Of a stretch of DNA of 64,000 nucleotides, positions 33,143 through 40,724 are shown one piece after another. The stretch lies in NCBI RefSeq assembly GCF_040656415.1, contig NZ_JBFAMC010000001.1:1426001-1490000 (forward strand), given 5' to 3'. Position 1 is the first letter of the stretch. Each line of letters opens with the position of its first letter. The translations under genes and the position numbers were made by a program. The DNA comes from Rhodococcus_F sp040656415 (GTDB lineage: Bacteria > Actinomycetota > Actinomycetes > Mycobacteriales > Mycobacteriaceae). A model generated the notes under the pieces. The model was not told where the DNA came from. It was given only the letters and a program-made list of their open reading frames with translations, and did no database searches.

Positions 33143-34873
33143 GTGGCAAACTCTCTGCTGTTCGATCCGAACTCCTATGATCCTGCGCAATTCGATCCGG
33201 AGACGCGTCGGCAACTGCGGGCGCTGATCGAATGGTTCGAGGCGCGCGGCAAGGAAAAACTCCTCGTGGACGACCTCACGGGTGCCTGGCCCGCTGAGTT
33301 CCTCGAGTTTCAGAAACGGGAGAAGCTGTTCGCGACGTTTCTGACTCCGGCCGAATTCGCCGACGGCGATCCGAACAAGCGCTGGGATGCTTCGCGGAAT
33401 GCAGCTCTCAGTGAAATCCTCGGATTCTATGGACTCGGGTACTGGTATGCGTGGCAGGTGACCGTCCTCGGGCTCGGCCCGATCTGGATGAGTGATAACC
33501 GTGCAGCGAAGGAACGCGCCGCGAAACTGCTCGACGAGGGCGGGGTTCTCGCGTTCGGCCTGTCGGAGAAGGAACACGGCGCCGACGTCTACTCGACGGA
33601 CATGCTGCTGACCGCTGGCGATGCCGAATCGGGCGTTGCGTTCACCGCAACCGGTGACAAGTACTACATCGGCAACGGCAACGTCGCTGGGATGGTGTCG
33701 GTGTTCGGCAGGCGTCCCGACGTAGAGGGTAGCGACGGTTACGTGTTCTTCGTCGCGGACAGCGCCCACCCGGCCTACCACCTGCAAGACAACGTCGTGC
33801 ACGGCCAGATGTATGTCAGCGCGTTCCGGCTCGAGGACTACCCGGTTCGCGAGGAAGACATTCTGCACACCGGGGTCGCGGCGTTCGAGGCTGCGTTGAA
33901 TACGGTCAACGTCGGCAAGTTCAACCTCAGCACAGGGTCGATCGGCATTTCCGAGCACGCGTTCTACGAGGCGATCACCCATGCGCGTCGCAGGATTCTG
34001 TACGGCAACCCCGTCACCGATTTCGCGCACGTACGTAAGAACTTCGTCGACGCCTACACCCGCATGATCGGGATGAAGCTGTTCAGCGCCCGCGCGGTCG
34101 ACTACTTCCGCAGCGCGAGTCTCGAAGATCGTCGTTACCTGCTGTTCAACCCGATGACCAAGGCGAAGGTCACCTCGGAGGGTGAGAGGGTCGTGGCGCT
34201 CATGCACGACGTCGTCGCGGCGAAGGGCTATGAGAAGAACACCTATTTCCGCGCCGCATCTCAGTTGATCGGCACTTTGCCCAAGCTGGAGGGCACAGTG
34301 CACGTCAATGTCGGACTAATTCTCAAGTTCATGCCGAACTACCTGCTCAATCCCGCCGAGTACCCCGAGATCGGCACACGGTCCGATGCCGCTGACGACG
34401 CGTTCTTCTGGGCGCAGGGTCCAACTCGCGGTGCCGCCAAGATTCAGTTCCACGACTGGACGCGGATCTACGAGAAGTACTCCAGCATCCCGAACGTGGC
34501 GCGGTTCTACGAGCAGGCAGTTGCGCTCCGCGAACTTCTCGTCACGGCCCCGCCCAGCGCGGACCAGCAGAAGGATCTCGACTTCCTGCTCGACATCGGA
34601 CACCTGTTCTCACTCGTGGTTTACGGCCACCTCATTCTCGAGCAGGCCGAGATCACCGGCCTCGATCCTGACCTGCTGGGCCAGATCTTCGACTTCCAGA
34701 TTCGTGACTTCTCGGGTTATGCCGTTGCGTTGCACGGTAAGTCGTCTGCCACGGATGCCCAGCAGAAGTGGGCGCTCGGAGCAATTCGCCGCCCGGTCGT
34801 GGATACGGAGCAGTTCACCCGCGTGTGGGCGCAGGTGGAAGGCTACGAGGGAGCCTACGAAATGCGACCGTAG
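33143..34873 (+). CDS. Long-form acyl-CoA dehydrogenase family protein
   Basis: A 576-residue flavoprotein of the acyl-CoA dehydrogenase/oxidase superfamily, much longer than the usual 380 residues because of about 170 extra C-terminal residues. The FAD/substrate region is visible as LAFGLSEKEHGADV, then GDKYYIGNGNVA (beta domain). Helical C-terminal parts include STGSIGISEHAFYEAITHAR. It probably oxidises an acyl-CoA, but the substrate and the electron acceptor cannot be told. GTG 33143 is chosen for GAAAGG 6 bases upstream. A TATATA at 33120-33125 may be its -10 box, and a GGACGG...CCGTCC inverted repeat (33082-33098) lies in the promoter region. Confidence 0.83.
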   Translation: MANSLLFDPNSYDPAQFDPETRRQLRALIEWFEARGKEKLLVDDLTGAWPAEFLEFQKREKLFATFLTPAEFADGDPNKRWDASRNAALSEILGFYGLGYWYAWQVTVLGLGPIWMSDNRAAKERAAKLLDEGGVLAFGLSEKEHGADVYSTDMLLTAGDAESGVAFTATGDKYYIGNGNVAGMVSVFGRRPDVEGSDGYVFFVADSAHPAYHLQDNVVHGQMYVSAFRLEDYPVREEDILHTGVAAFEAALNTVNVGKFNLSTGSIGISEHAFYEAITHARRRILYGNPVTDFAHVRKNFVDAYTRMIGMKLFSARAVDYFRSASLEDRRYLLFNPMTKAKVTSEGERVVALMHDVVAAKGYEKNTYFRAASQLIGTLPKLEGTVHVNVGLILKFMPNYLLNPAEYPEIGTRSDAADDAFFWAQGPTRGAAKIQFHDWTRIYEKYSSIPNVARFYEQAVALRELLVTAPPSADQQKDLDFLLDIGHLFSLVVYGHLILEQAEITGLDPDLLGQIFDFQIRDFSGYAVALHGKSSATDAQQKWALGAIRRPVVDTEQFTRVWAQVEGYEGAYEMRP

Positions 34874-34891
34874 TCGTAGTGGTGCCCGGTT

Positions 34892-34926
34892 CCCGGAATC
34901 GGAACCGCAAAGGTGACGATTCCGGG
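34892..34926 (+). terminator. Hairpin after the acyl-CoA dehydrogenase gene
   Basis: CCCGGAATC (34892-34900) is perfectly complementary to GATTCCGGG (34918-34926). An overlapping alternative is GGTTCC (34889-34894) with GGAACC (34901-34906). No T-run follows, so it is a weak or factor-dependent terminator candidate just 18 bases after the stop. Confidence 0.5.
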
Positions 34927-34936
34927 ATTCCACGTC

Positions 34937-34963
34937 CTGGCACTCTAGGGTGCTGAGTGCTAA
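34937..34963 (+). promoter_or_regulatory. CIRCE-type HrcA operator upstream of hsp20
   Basis: CTGGCACTC, nine spacer bases, then GAGTGCTAA. The CIRCE consensus is TTAGCACTC-N9-GAGTGCTAA, so 16 of 18 arm bases agree and the spacer is exact; both mismatches are at the outer end of the left arm. TAAATT (34961-34966), overlapping the right arm, may be the -10 box. HrcA binding here would repress hsp20 until heat shock. Confidence 0.8.
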
Positions 34964-35036
34964 ATTGTTGGTGCACAGAAACCCTGGCTGCCCGTCACGG
35001 CGGCGGGCACTTCAAGTGACATGGAGGTGTGTTGCT

Positions 35037-35492
35037 GTGCTTCGCTTCGACCCCTTCAGCGATCTCGAACACATGACGAAGACTCTCTTCGATGCTCAGG
35101 TGGGAACTTCCCGCCAGCCCAGGTTCATGCCGTTGGATCTCTACAAGGTCGACGATCATTATGTACTGCTCGCGGACTTGCCCGGAGTGGATCCTGGTTC
35201 AGTCGACGTCAATGTCGATGCCGGCACGCTCACTCTGACCGCTCACCGGAGTGCGCAGTCCGAGGAGAATGTGGAGTGGCTCGCCTCGGAGCGGTTCAGC
35301 GGAACCTTCCGCCGTCAACTCTCGCTCGGTGAGGGCATCGATACGGCAGGCATTTCGGCGTCCTACGAGAACGGTGTGTTGAGTGTGACGATTCCGCTGG
35401 CCGAACGAGCAAAGCCGCGCCGCATCAAGGTCTCGAGCCTTGGCGCCGCTGAACACCAGACGATCGAGGCTGCTTCTACCGACAAGACCTGA
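35037..35492 (+). CDS. Hsp20/alpha-crystallin family small heat-shock protein
   Basis: A 151-residue ATP-independent holdase. The alpha-crystallin domain spans about residues 35-130, with DLYKVDDHYVLLADLPGVDP at its start, FRRQLSLGEGID and the A-x-x-x-x-GVL type motif as ASYENGVLSVTIPLAE. GTG 35037 is chosen for GGAGGTG 7 bases upstream. The CIRCE operator and a strong terminator frame it as a single-gene heat-shock unit. It resembles the Hsp18/Acr group; which mycobacterial orthologue it matches was not determined. Confidence 0.9.
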   Translation: MLRFDPFSDLEHMTKTLFDAQVGTSRQPRFMPLDLYKVDDHYVLLADLPGVDPGSVDVNVDAGTLTLTAHRSAQSEENVEWLASERFSGTFRRQLSLGEGIDTAGISASYENGVLSVTIPLAERAKPRRIKVSSLGAAEHQTIEAASTDKT

Positions 35493-35519
35493 CGTCTTAC
35501 CGGCTCGGTCCTCGATTCA

Positions 35520-35555
35520 CGCGCAAGCCCCCTCAGTGAGGGGGCTTGCGCGTTT
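35520..35555 (+). terminator. Rho-independent terminator of hsp20
   Basis: A perfect 15-base stem (35520-35534 with 35538-35552; GCGCAAGCCCCCTC paired to its complement) with a 3-base loop AGT, followed by TTT. Confidence 0.9.
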
Positions 35556-35729
35556 CAGCGTGTATCCGACCTGGCGTCTACCCACCCCAGGTGTGGAAGT
35601 GGCAACACTTCCGGGTAACGGGGCCACCACTGGGGATCCTGGTTGCTTCAGGGTATGCGCGGCAAGGTGGTTGACAAGCAATGACGTACGCCATCACTGA
35701 CAGCGAGTAGAGAATCTGAGGGAGACCAA
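35556..35729 (+). promoter_or_regulatory. Upstream region of the alpha/beta hydrolase gene
   Basis: The region holds a perfect GGAAGTG-GCAA-CACTTCC inverted repeat (35595-35601 and 35606-35612) and a TTGACA -35-like hexamer near 35672-35677. No -10 box at the right distance is convincing. The inverted repeat is a candidate operator. Confidence 0.35.
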
Positions 35730-36692
35730 ATGTCGAGCATCGCGGTTGCGCAGGCCAATGACGGGCGTCGCCTCACGGTCGTGACTAACGATGGGGTTCC
35801 ACTCGCGGTTCGTGAGTTCGGTTCACCCGATGCATCTACCACACTGGTGTTCGTCCACGGTCACTGTCTACGCGCGGAATCCTGGTGGGCGCTTCGTAGG
35901 CAGTTGGTCCGGTTCTGGCACAACGATGTTCGCATGGTCTTCTACGACCATCGAGGGCACGGTGCGTCGGGAGAGGCACCGGCTGCGACCTACACAATCG
36001 ATCAACTCGGTCGTGACCTGGAGTCCGTCCTGAACGCTGTCGCGTCGCACGGTCCGGTCATTCTCGTCGGGCACTCGATGGGCGGGATGGCCACACTGTC
36101 GTATGCGCGGCAGAATCCGCACTCCATCGGTTCACGTGTTGTGGGCATGGCCCTGATATCCACGGCTTCATGCGATCTCGCAGAGTTCGGTCTCGGGCGA
36201 CACCTGCGCAGCCCCGCGGTGTCCTTGTTTCGCGCTGCGGTGAGGCGAGCGCCTCGGTTCATGCATGGATCGAAGAGGTTCGGTCGCGTGGTGTGCACGA
36301 CGATCGAGCGAGCGGCCCGAGTTCGGTACCGTGCCGTCGACCCTCGCCTTGCGACCTTGGTGACCGCTATGGCCAACACGACGTCCGTCGTGACCATGTC
36401 GAGTTTCCTCGAATCCCTGCTCGGATTCGACGAACGGCACTCCTTGGCCGCACTCACGAACATCCCGTCGCTGATCTTGTGCGGTTCGATGGACCCGCTC
36501 ACACCATTCCAGCATTCGGTTGCGATGGCCTCGATGCTTCCGGCTTCGGAACTCGTCAGTGTCGACGGTGCGGGACACTCGGTGATCTTCGAACGCGCCG
36601 CCGACGTCGCGCGCGCGATCATCGGTCTCAGAGAGCGGATCACACACGCAGTACCTGAAGCCGTTTCTCACGAACAAGTAGCAGTCGGCTGA
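35730..36692 (+). CDS. Alpha/beta hydrolase
   Basis: A 320-residue alpha/beta hydrolase with an intact catalytic set: HGHCLRAESW near the oxyanion hole, GHSMGG (Ser116), a likely Asp in CGSMDPLTP near 253 and His in GAGHSVIF near 282. A cap region of basic and hydrophobic residues lies between about 150 and 230. No signal peptide is evident. The ATG at 35730 has GAGGGAG upstream. Its stop is directly adjacent (no gap) to the stop of the convergent FHA gene. The substrate is unknown; esterase, lipase or epoxide hydrolase are all possible. Confidence 0.82.
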   Translation: MSSIAVAQANDGRRLTVVTNDGVPLAVREFGSPDASTTLVFVHGHCLRAESWWALRRQLVRFWHNDVRMVFYDHRGHGASGEAPAATYTIDQLGRDLESVLNAVASHGPVILVGHSMGGMATLSYARQNPHSIGSRVVGMALISTASCDLAEFGLGRHLRSPAVSLFRAAVRRAPRFMHGSKRFGRVVCTTIERAARVRYRAVDPRLATLVTAMANTTSVVTMSSFLESLLGFDERHSLAALTNIPSLILCGSMDPLTPFQHSVAMASMLPASELVSVDGAGHSVIFERAADVARAIIGLRERITHAVPEAVSHEQVAVG

Positions 36693-37313
36693 TCAGAGGT
36701 CGCGCTCGTTGATGATTCCGCTACGCATGGCCCGCTCGGCGAGGCTGGCCCGCTTCTGATTCTGCGGAAGGTCGCCGACGCCAAATTTCGCGAACAGCGC
36801 TCGGAGGTGGGTCTTGATCGCGTCGACGCTGAGGAAGAGTTCTTGCGCGATCTGCTGATTCGAGGCTGGATTCGCGAACGCCGCGCCGTGCTTGTACGGC
36901 CGGCAAAGCGCCGTAAGGATTGCACGTTGAGTGTCGGTCAGCGATCGAACCTCGGGGATTTTCGTACCTACCCGGGTGGCCTCGTCCAGCGTGCCGCCGA
37001 ATTCGAGGTACCGGATCTTGGTTCCACCGATGCGGATGTTGTCGCCCTGGTGAAGGCGGCGGCGGCCGGAGAGCCTTTCGCCGTTGACGAAGGTGCCGTT
37101 GCGTGACAGACCGTCATCGAGAATGGTCCAGTGAGAACCGACGCACTCGAGGACGGCATGCAGACGTGAGACCTCGTCATCCTCGGTCAGGAGAAGGTCG
37201 GACCCCGGAGAACGCCCAATCGTGACACGCGTCGCAGTTGGGGGGAGGTCCACGGTGTGGTGGTGGCCTTCCCGGTCGGAATAGCTCAGTCGAGACTCGG
37301 TAACTCTGTCCAC
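36693..37313 (-). CDS. FHA-domain protein with C-terminal LuxR-like helix-turn-helix
   Basis: A 206-residue cytoplasmic regulator. The FHA domain (about residues 15-110) has the phosphothreonine-binding residues in TIGRSPGSD, SRLHAVLE and SRNGTFVNGE. After a short linker, residues 125-195 form a helix-turn-helix (SNQQIAQELFLSVDAIKTHL) of the LuxR type. It probably reads phosphorylation by a Ser/Thr protein kinase and changes DNA or partner binding; the partner is unknown. GTG 37313 is chosen because GAAGGGG lies 7 bases upstream; a TTG at 37367 is in frame. No kinase gene is adjacent. Confidence 0.82.
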   Translation of the reverse strand: MDRVTESRLSYSDREGHHHTVDLPPTATRVTIGRSPGSDLLLTEDDEVSRLHAVLECVGSHWTILDDGLSRNGTFVNGERLSGRRRLHQGDNIRIGGTKIRYLEFGGTLDEATRVGTKIPEVRSLTDTQRAILTALCRPYKHGAAFANPASNQQIAQELFLSVDAIKTHLRALFAKFGVGDLPQNQKRASLAERAMRSGIINERDL

Positions 37314-37429
37314 GACGACACCCCTTCGGTACTTCCAATCGTGCCCGATCGCTCGGTTGTCGAGCAAGATTGAAGGTGCAGCGACTTCGGATAGGTCAGT
37401 TACCTGACGTTTTGCGAAATCGAGCGAAA

Positions 37430-37873
37430 TCAGGGCTGTCCGGGGAACGGTTTCGTGACGGGGTCCGTGCCGAGGGCGAGGCGCCAGTTGGCTTCCCTGA
37501 TCGCCGCGTCCGTGAGCGCTGTGACACCGAGCGCTCGGATTTCCGCAGTATCACCGTGTTCGACCACGGCTCGCCACGCGACCGCGGTGTCGACCTCTGC
37601 CTGGGCAGCCAATTGGGCCGCAGTGACCGGGTCGACGACGGGGAACGGCAGGGTGTAGCCCGCAGCGGCGGCTGGGGCAGGCATGCCCGCAGCGGTCAAC
37701 ATGTCCGTCAGGGAATCGCGGCAGGCCCGGTGGGCCGCGGCGTCAGCGGCCACTTGCGCATCTCGGGTCGGATTGGAGAAGGCAGCGACCACCCCATAGG
37801 CGAATACAGCCGCGTGTTCTGCAGTCAGGGCGTCGGCGAGGCTCTGCGCCTCGGCTGCGGTAAGCGTGGTCAT
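37430..37873 (-). CDS. DUF4439 ferritin-like protein
   Basis: A 147-residue, alanine-rich helical protein of the ferritin-like DUF4439 family. Likely carboxylate/histidine helices are seen in LADALTAEHAAVFAYG, AHRACRDSLTDML and AAIREANWRLALG. The role of the family is not known. The ATG at 37873 overlaps the stop of the upstream lipoprotein gene as ATGA. The pair corresponds to the alanine-rich proteins between proS and rimP in M. tuberculosis (Rv2843 and Rv2844). Confidence 0.78.
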   Translation of the reverse strand: MTTLTAAEAQSLADALTAEHAAVFAYGVVAAFSNPTRDAQVAADAAAHRACRDSLTDMLTAAGMPAPAAAAGYTLPFPVVDPVTAAQLAAQAEVDTAVAWRAVVEHGDTAEIRALGVTALTDAAIREANWRLALGTDPVTKPFPGQP

Positions 37874-38397
37874 GGCAGCACCACCGTCAGGTAGGTCGCA
37901 CACGCCGCGCTGATCGACGCGCATAGTCCAGCGCGGTACGCAGTGAGCATCTGAGCCGAATCCGCCGCACTGCGCTGCGATTCGGCCAGGCCGGCGCGGA
38001 GTTCATCGAGCCCAGGGGTTGCGGCCGCGGCCGACGTCGACGGGGAAGCCGACGTGTCGGTTGCGATGTCGGCTGGATAAGTTGCAGCGAGCCTGGCGAT
38101 TTCGACGTCGAGAGTGTCGGCGTGCGCGGTGCGCTGCATGCGGACGAGGTCCAGTGCCGCCGCCCTTTCCGGGTTTCGAGCTATCGTCGCTGCCGCGCGT
38201 GCTGCGTCGCGGCGCGCCAATCGCGATTGGGCGATCAGGGAATCCACCTCCGCAACGGAATCTCCGGTGGTAGCGCATGCTGTCAGTAGAGGGACACTCG
38301 CGGCACCGAGGGTTGAGACAGCCATGAACCGGATCGCGGCACGCCGGGATACGATGGAACCAAGGTTCAGAGGCCGGGATGCGGGAGACTCGAGCAC
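37870..38397 (-). CDS. Putative Tat-exported, alanine-rich lipoprotein
   Basis: A 175-residue protein. The N-terminus has a twin-arginine segment (VSRRAAIRFMAVSTLGAA) followed by the lipobox LTAC (cysteine near residue 41), so it should be Tat-exported and lipid-anchored. The rest is alanine-rich and helical, with a Ser/Thr/Ala-rich stretch (TDTSASPSTSAAAATPG) that could be a linker. The GTG start at 38397 is used because later starts would lose the twin arginines. It is translationally coupled to the DUF4439 gene and divergent from rimP. Confidence 0.75.
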   Translation of the reverse strand: MLESPASRPLNLGSIVSRRAAIRFMAVSTLGAASVPLLTACATTGDSVAEVDSLIAQSRLARRDAARAAATIARNPERAAALDLVRMQRTAHADTLDVEIARLAATYPADIATDTSASPSTSAAAATPGLDELRAGLAESQRSAADSAQMLTAYRAGLCASISAACATYLTVVLP

Positions 38398-38564
38398 CGT
38401 TCTATGGTGCCAGGTCGAGCCCGGATCCTGGGAATCGAGGACTGGGGCTGGTCACAGGCACAGCGAATCGGCGTTACCCTTAGATGCTCGGACCAGTCGG
38501 GGACGGGTGACGGTGTTGTGCGTGCAACAACGTGAACGCCCGACCCGGACGCTTTGCCACGACC

Positions 38565-38600
38565 GACGCCCAACCGATGACAGACGCCCCACCGATGACA
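38565..38600 (+). repeat. Two 18-base tandem repeats in the rimP leader
   Basis: GACGCCCAACCGATGACA (38565-38582) is followed directly by GACGCCCCACCGATGACA (38583-38600), with one mismatch. They lie 23 bases before the rimP start, just upstream of its GAGGAG ribosome-binding site. Confidence 0.85.
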
Positions 38601-38622
38601 ATTGAAACGAGGAGCTTCCCCG

Positions 38623-39192
38623 ATGCCGGTTCCATCCAAGGAGAGGGTCACGGAGCTCATCTCCGATCTGGTGCATCGCCAAGGCTACGACCTGGAGGAC
38701 GTCGCCGTCACTCTGGCAGGTAGGCACAGCGCGGTTCGGATCATGGTGGACAGCGATTCCGGACTCCAACTCGACGCGGTCGCACAGTTGAGCCACAAGA
38801 TCTCCGATGTGTTCGACTCGATCTCCGATTTCGGAGAGTCTCCGTACACACTCGAGGTCACGTCTCCAGGTATCGACCGGCCGCTCACACACGAGCGGCA
38901 TTGGCGCAGGGCCCGCGGGCGCAAGGCGCGTATCGATCTTGCCGACGAGACGGTCGTCGGGCGAATCGGGGAGCTCGATGGCGAATCGGTCTCCGTGGTG
39001 ATCGGTTCGCGTACAGGCCTGGACATTCGCCGTGTGCAGATCCGGGATGTCCAGAAAGCCGTTGTGCAGGTGGAGTTTTCGAAACCAGATCCACGAGAGT
39101 TGGAGCTGGCGGGTGGAATTCCCGTGGGTCGAGCGGTGTCGGTGGAAGCCGAGGCATCAGACGATGGAGAAGTAGAGGAGCTGGACAAGTGA
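38623..39192 (+). CDS. rimP: Ribosome maturation factor RimP
   Basis: A 189-residue 30S-assembly factor. The N-terminal part (RVTELISDLVHRQGYDLEDV), the LEVTSPGIDRPLTHERHW core and the C-terminal SH3-like part match RimP. An acidic tail (EASDDGEVEELDK) ends the protein. ATG 38623 has GAGGAG about 9 bases upstream. Its stop overlaps the nusA start as GTGA. This is the first gene of the rimP-nusA-ylxR-infB cluster, with its own promoter region of about 220 bases. Confidence 0.93.
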   Translation: MPVPSKERVTELISDLVHRQGYDLEDVAVTLAGRHSAVRIMVDSDSGLQLDAVAQLSHKISDVFDSISDFGESPYTLEVTSPGIDRPLTHERHWRRARGRKARIDLADETVVGRIGELDGESVSVVIGSRTGLDIRRVQIRDVQKAVVQVEFSKPDPRELELAGGIPVGRAVSVEAEASDDGEVEELDK

Positions 39193-40220
39193 ATATCGAC
39201 ATGAAGGAGTTGCGCGCGATCGAGGCTGACAAAGGGATCTCGATCGAGACGGTCATCTCCACCCTCCAAACGGCATTGCTGACCGCCTATCGGCACACCG
39301 AAGGGCACCAGACGCACGCGAGGATCGACGTGGACACGAAGAGCGGAATCGTGCGGGTGATGGCGCACGATGTCGACTCCGAGGGGAACATGATCGGCGA
39401 GGAGTGGGACGACACGCCGGAAGGGTTCGGGCGGATCGCCGCTACGACTGCACGCCAGGTCATCCTCCAGCGTCTGCGCGATGCCGAGCACGAGCGCAGC
39501 TTCGGTGAGTACTCGACACACGAAGGCGAGATCGTCGGTGGTGTAGTACAGCGCGATACGCGGGCGAACTCCCGCGGCATGGTCGTGGTGCGGATCGGGA
39601 GCGAGGCGAGTGGAACCGAAGGGCTGATCCCGCCGGCGGAGCAGGTGCCCGGTGAGAACTACGAGCACGGCGAGCGGCTCAAGTGTTACGTCGTCGGTGT
39701 CACCCGCGGCCAGCGCGGGCCGCAGATCACCTTGTCGCGCACACACCCGAACCTCGTGCGGAAACTGTTTGCGCTCGAGGTCCCGGAGATCGCGGACGGT
39801 TCAGTGGAGATCATCGCGGTCGCCCGCGAGGCCGGACACCGGTCGAAGATCGCAGTTCAGTCTCGTGTACCGGGACTGAACGCGAAGGGTGCTTGCATCG
39901 GGCCCGTCGGCCAACGGGTGCGCAACGTGATGAGTGAACTCGCCGGAGAGAAGATCGACATCATCGACTTCGACGACGACCCGGCCCAGTTCGTCGCCAA
40001 CGCGCTGTCGCCGTCGAAAGTGGTCTCCGTCACTGTTGTGGATGCGGAGGCGCGAGCGGCGCGTGTCGTCGTCCCGGACTTCCAGCTGTCGTTGGCAATA
40101 GGTAAAGAGGGGCAAAATGCCCGTCTTGCTGCGCGCTTGACGGGGTGGCGAATCGACATCCGCAGTGATGCGGCTCCTGCCCCCGATGCGGCAGACGGAC
40201 CCGCGGCGAGCAGCCATTGA
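39189..40220 (+). CDS. nusA: Transcription termination/antitermination factor NusA
   Basis: RNA polymerase-binding factor for pausing, termination and rRNA antitermination. The 343-residue length is typical of actinobacteria, which lack the C-terminal acidic repeats of E. coli NusA. The N-terminal polymerase-binding domain is followed by an S1 domain (GEIVGGVVQRDTRAN near 115) and two KH domains (PVGQRVRNVMSELAGEKID, then AIGKEGQNARLAARLTGW). GTG 39189 overlaps the rimP stop by 4 bases. Confidence 0.95.
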   Translation: MNIDMKELRAIEADKGISIETVISTLQTALLTAYRHTEGHQTHARIDVDTKSGIVRVMAHDVDSEGNMIGEEWDDTPEGFGRIAATTARQVILQRLRDAEHERSFGEYSTHEGEIVGGVVQRDTRANSRGMVVVRIGSEASGTEGLIPPAEQVPGENYEHGERLKCYVVGVTRGQRGPQITLSRTHPNLVRKLFALEVPEIADGSVEIIAVAREAGHRSKIAVQSRVPGLNAKGACIGPVGQRVRNVMSELAGEKIDIIDFDDDPAQFVANALSPSKVVSVTVVDAEARAARVVVPDFQLSLAIGKEGQNARLAARLTGWRIDIRSDAAPAPDAADGPAASSH

Positions 40221-40264
40221 GTCGGGAATGCGGAGATCGGAGCGAGTCAGCGGTACAGTGGTCA

Positions 40265-40618
40265 ATGGTTCGGCACGGGCTTCCCGATCCTGCGCGCGAA
40301 CGCCCCGGTTCACCGGTGCGAACATGCATAGGATGTAGAGAGCGCGCGCTGGCTGTCGATCTACTCAGGGTCGTGGTAAGTGAGAGCGGGCCGAAAGGTC
40401 ACGTACTCGCCCCGGACCCGAGGCGCAGGCTTCCCGGACGAGGTGCGTGGCTGCACCCGAACCAGGCTTGCCTGAGCCTCGCCGAACGACGCCGAGCATT
40501 CGGCAGAGCACTGCGGTTGTCCGGCAGTGTCGACACGTCAGTAGTCGATCACTGGATATCGGCGGGGCGCGCACCCAGAGCAACACCTCTCGAACAGAAC
40601 AGGCACAAACAATCATGA
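40265..40618 (+). CDS. ylxR: YlxR/DUF448 family RNA-binding protein
   Basis: A 117-residue basic protein of the YlxR family found between nusA and infB; a nucleoid or RNA-binding role is reported in some bacteria. The signature VRTCIGCRERALAVDLLRVV and the GRGAWLHPNQACL segment are clear. The start is uncertain: ATG 40265 is given, but TTG 40217 overlaps the nusA stop and GTG 40316 begins exactly at the conserved region. The 106 bases before infB carry no further gene. Confidence 0.85.
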   Translation: MVRHGLPDPARERPGSPVRTCIGCRERALAVDLLRVVVSESGPKGHVLAPDPRRRLPGRGAWLHPNQACLSLAERRRAFGRALRLSGSVDTSVVDHWISAGRAPRATPLEQNRHKQS

Positions 40619-40724
40619 GCACACCGTGAAGCACCAGCGATGATCGTCCATCGGAGATAACCCGAGGTCGTGCGGGCCCCTGCTCAGGGGAGCCTCCTGC
40701 TCGACCTCACCAGTGAGGAGAGCA

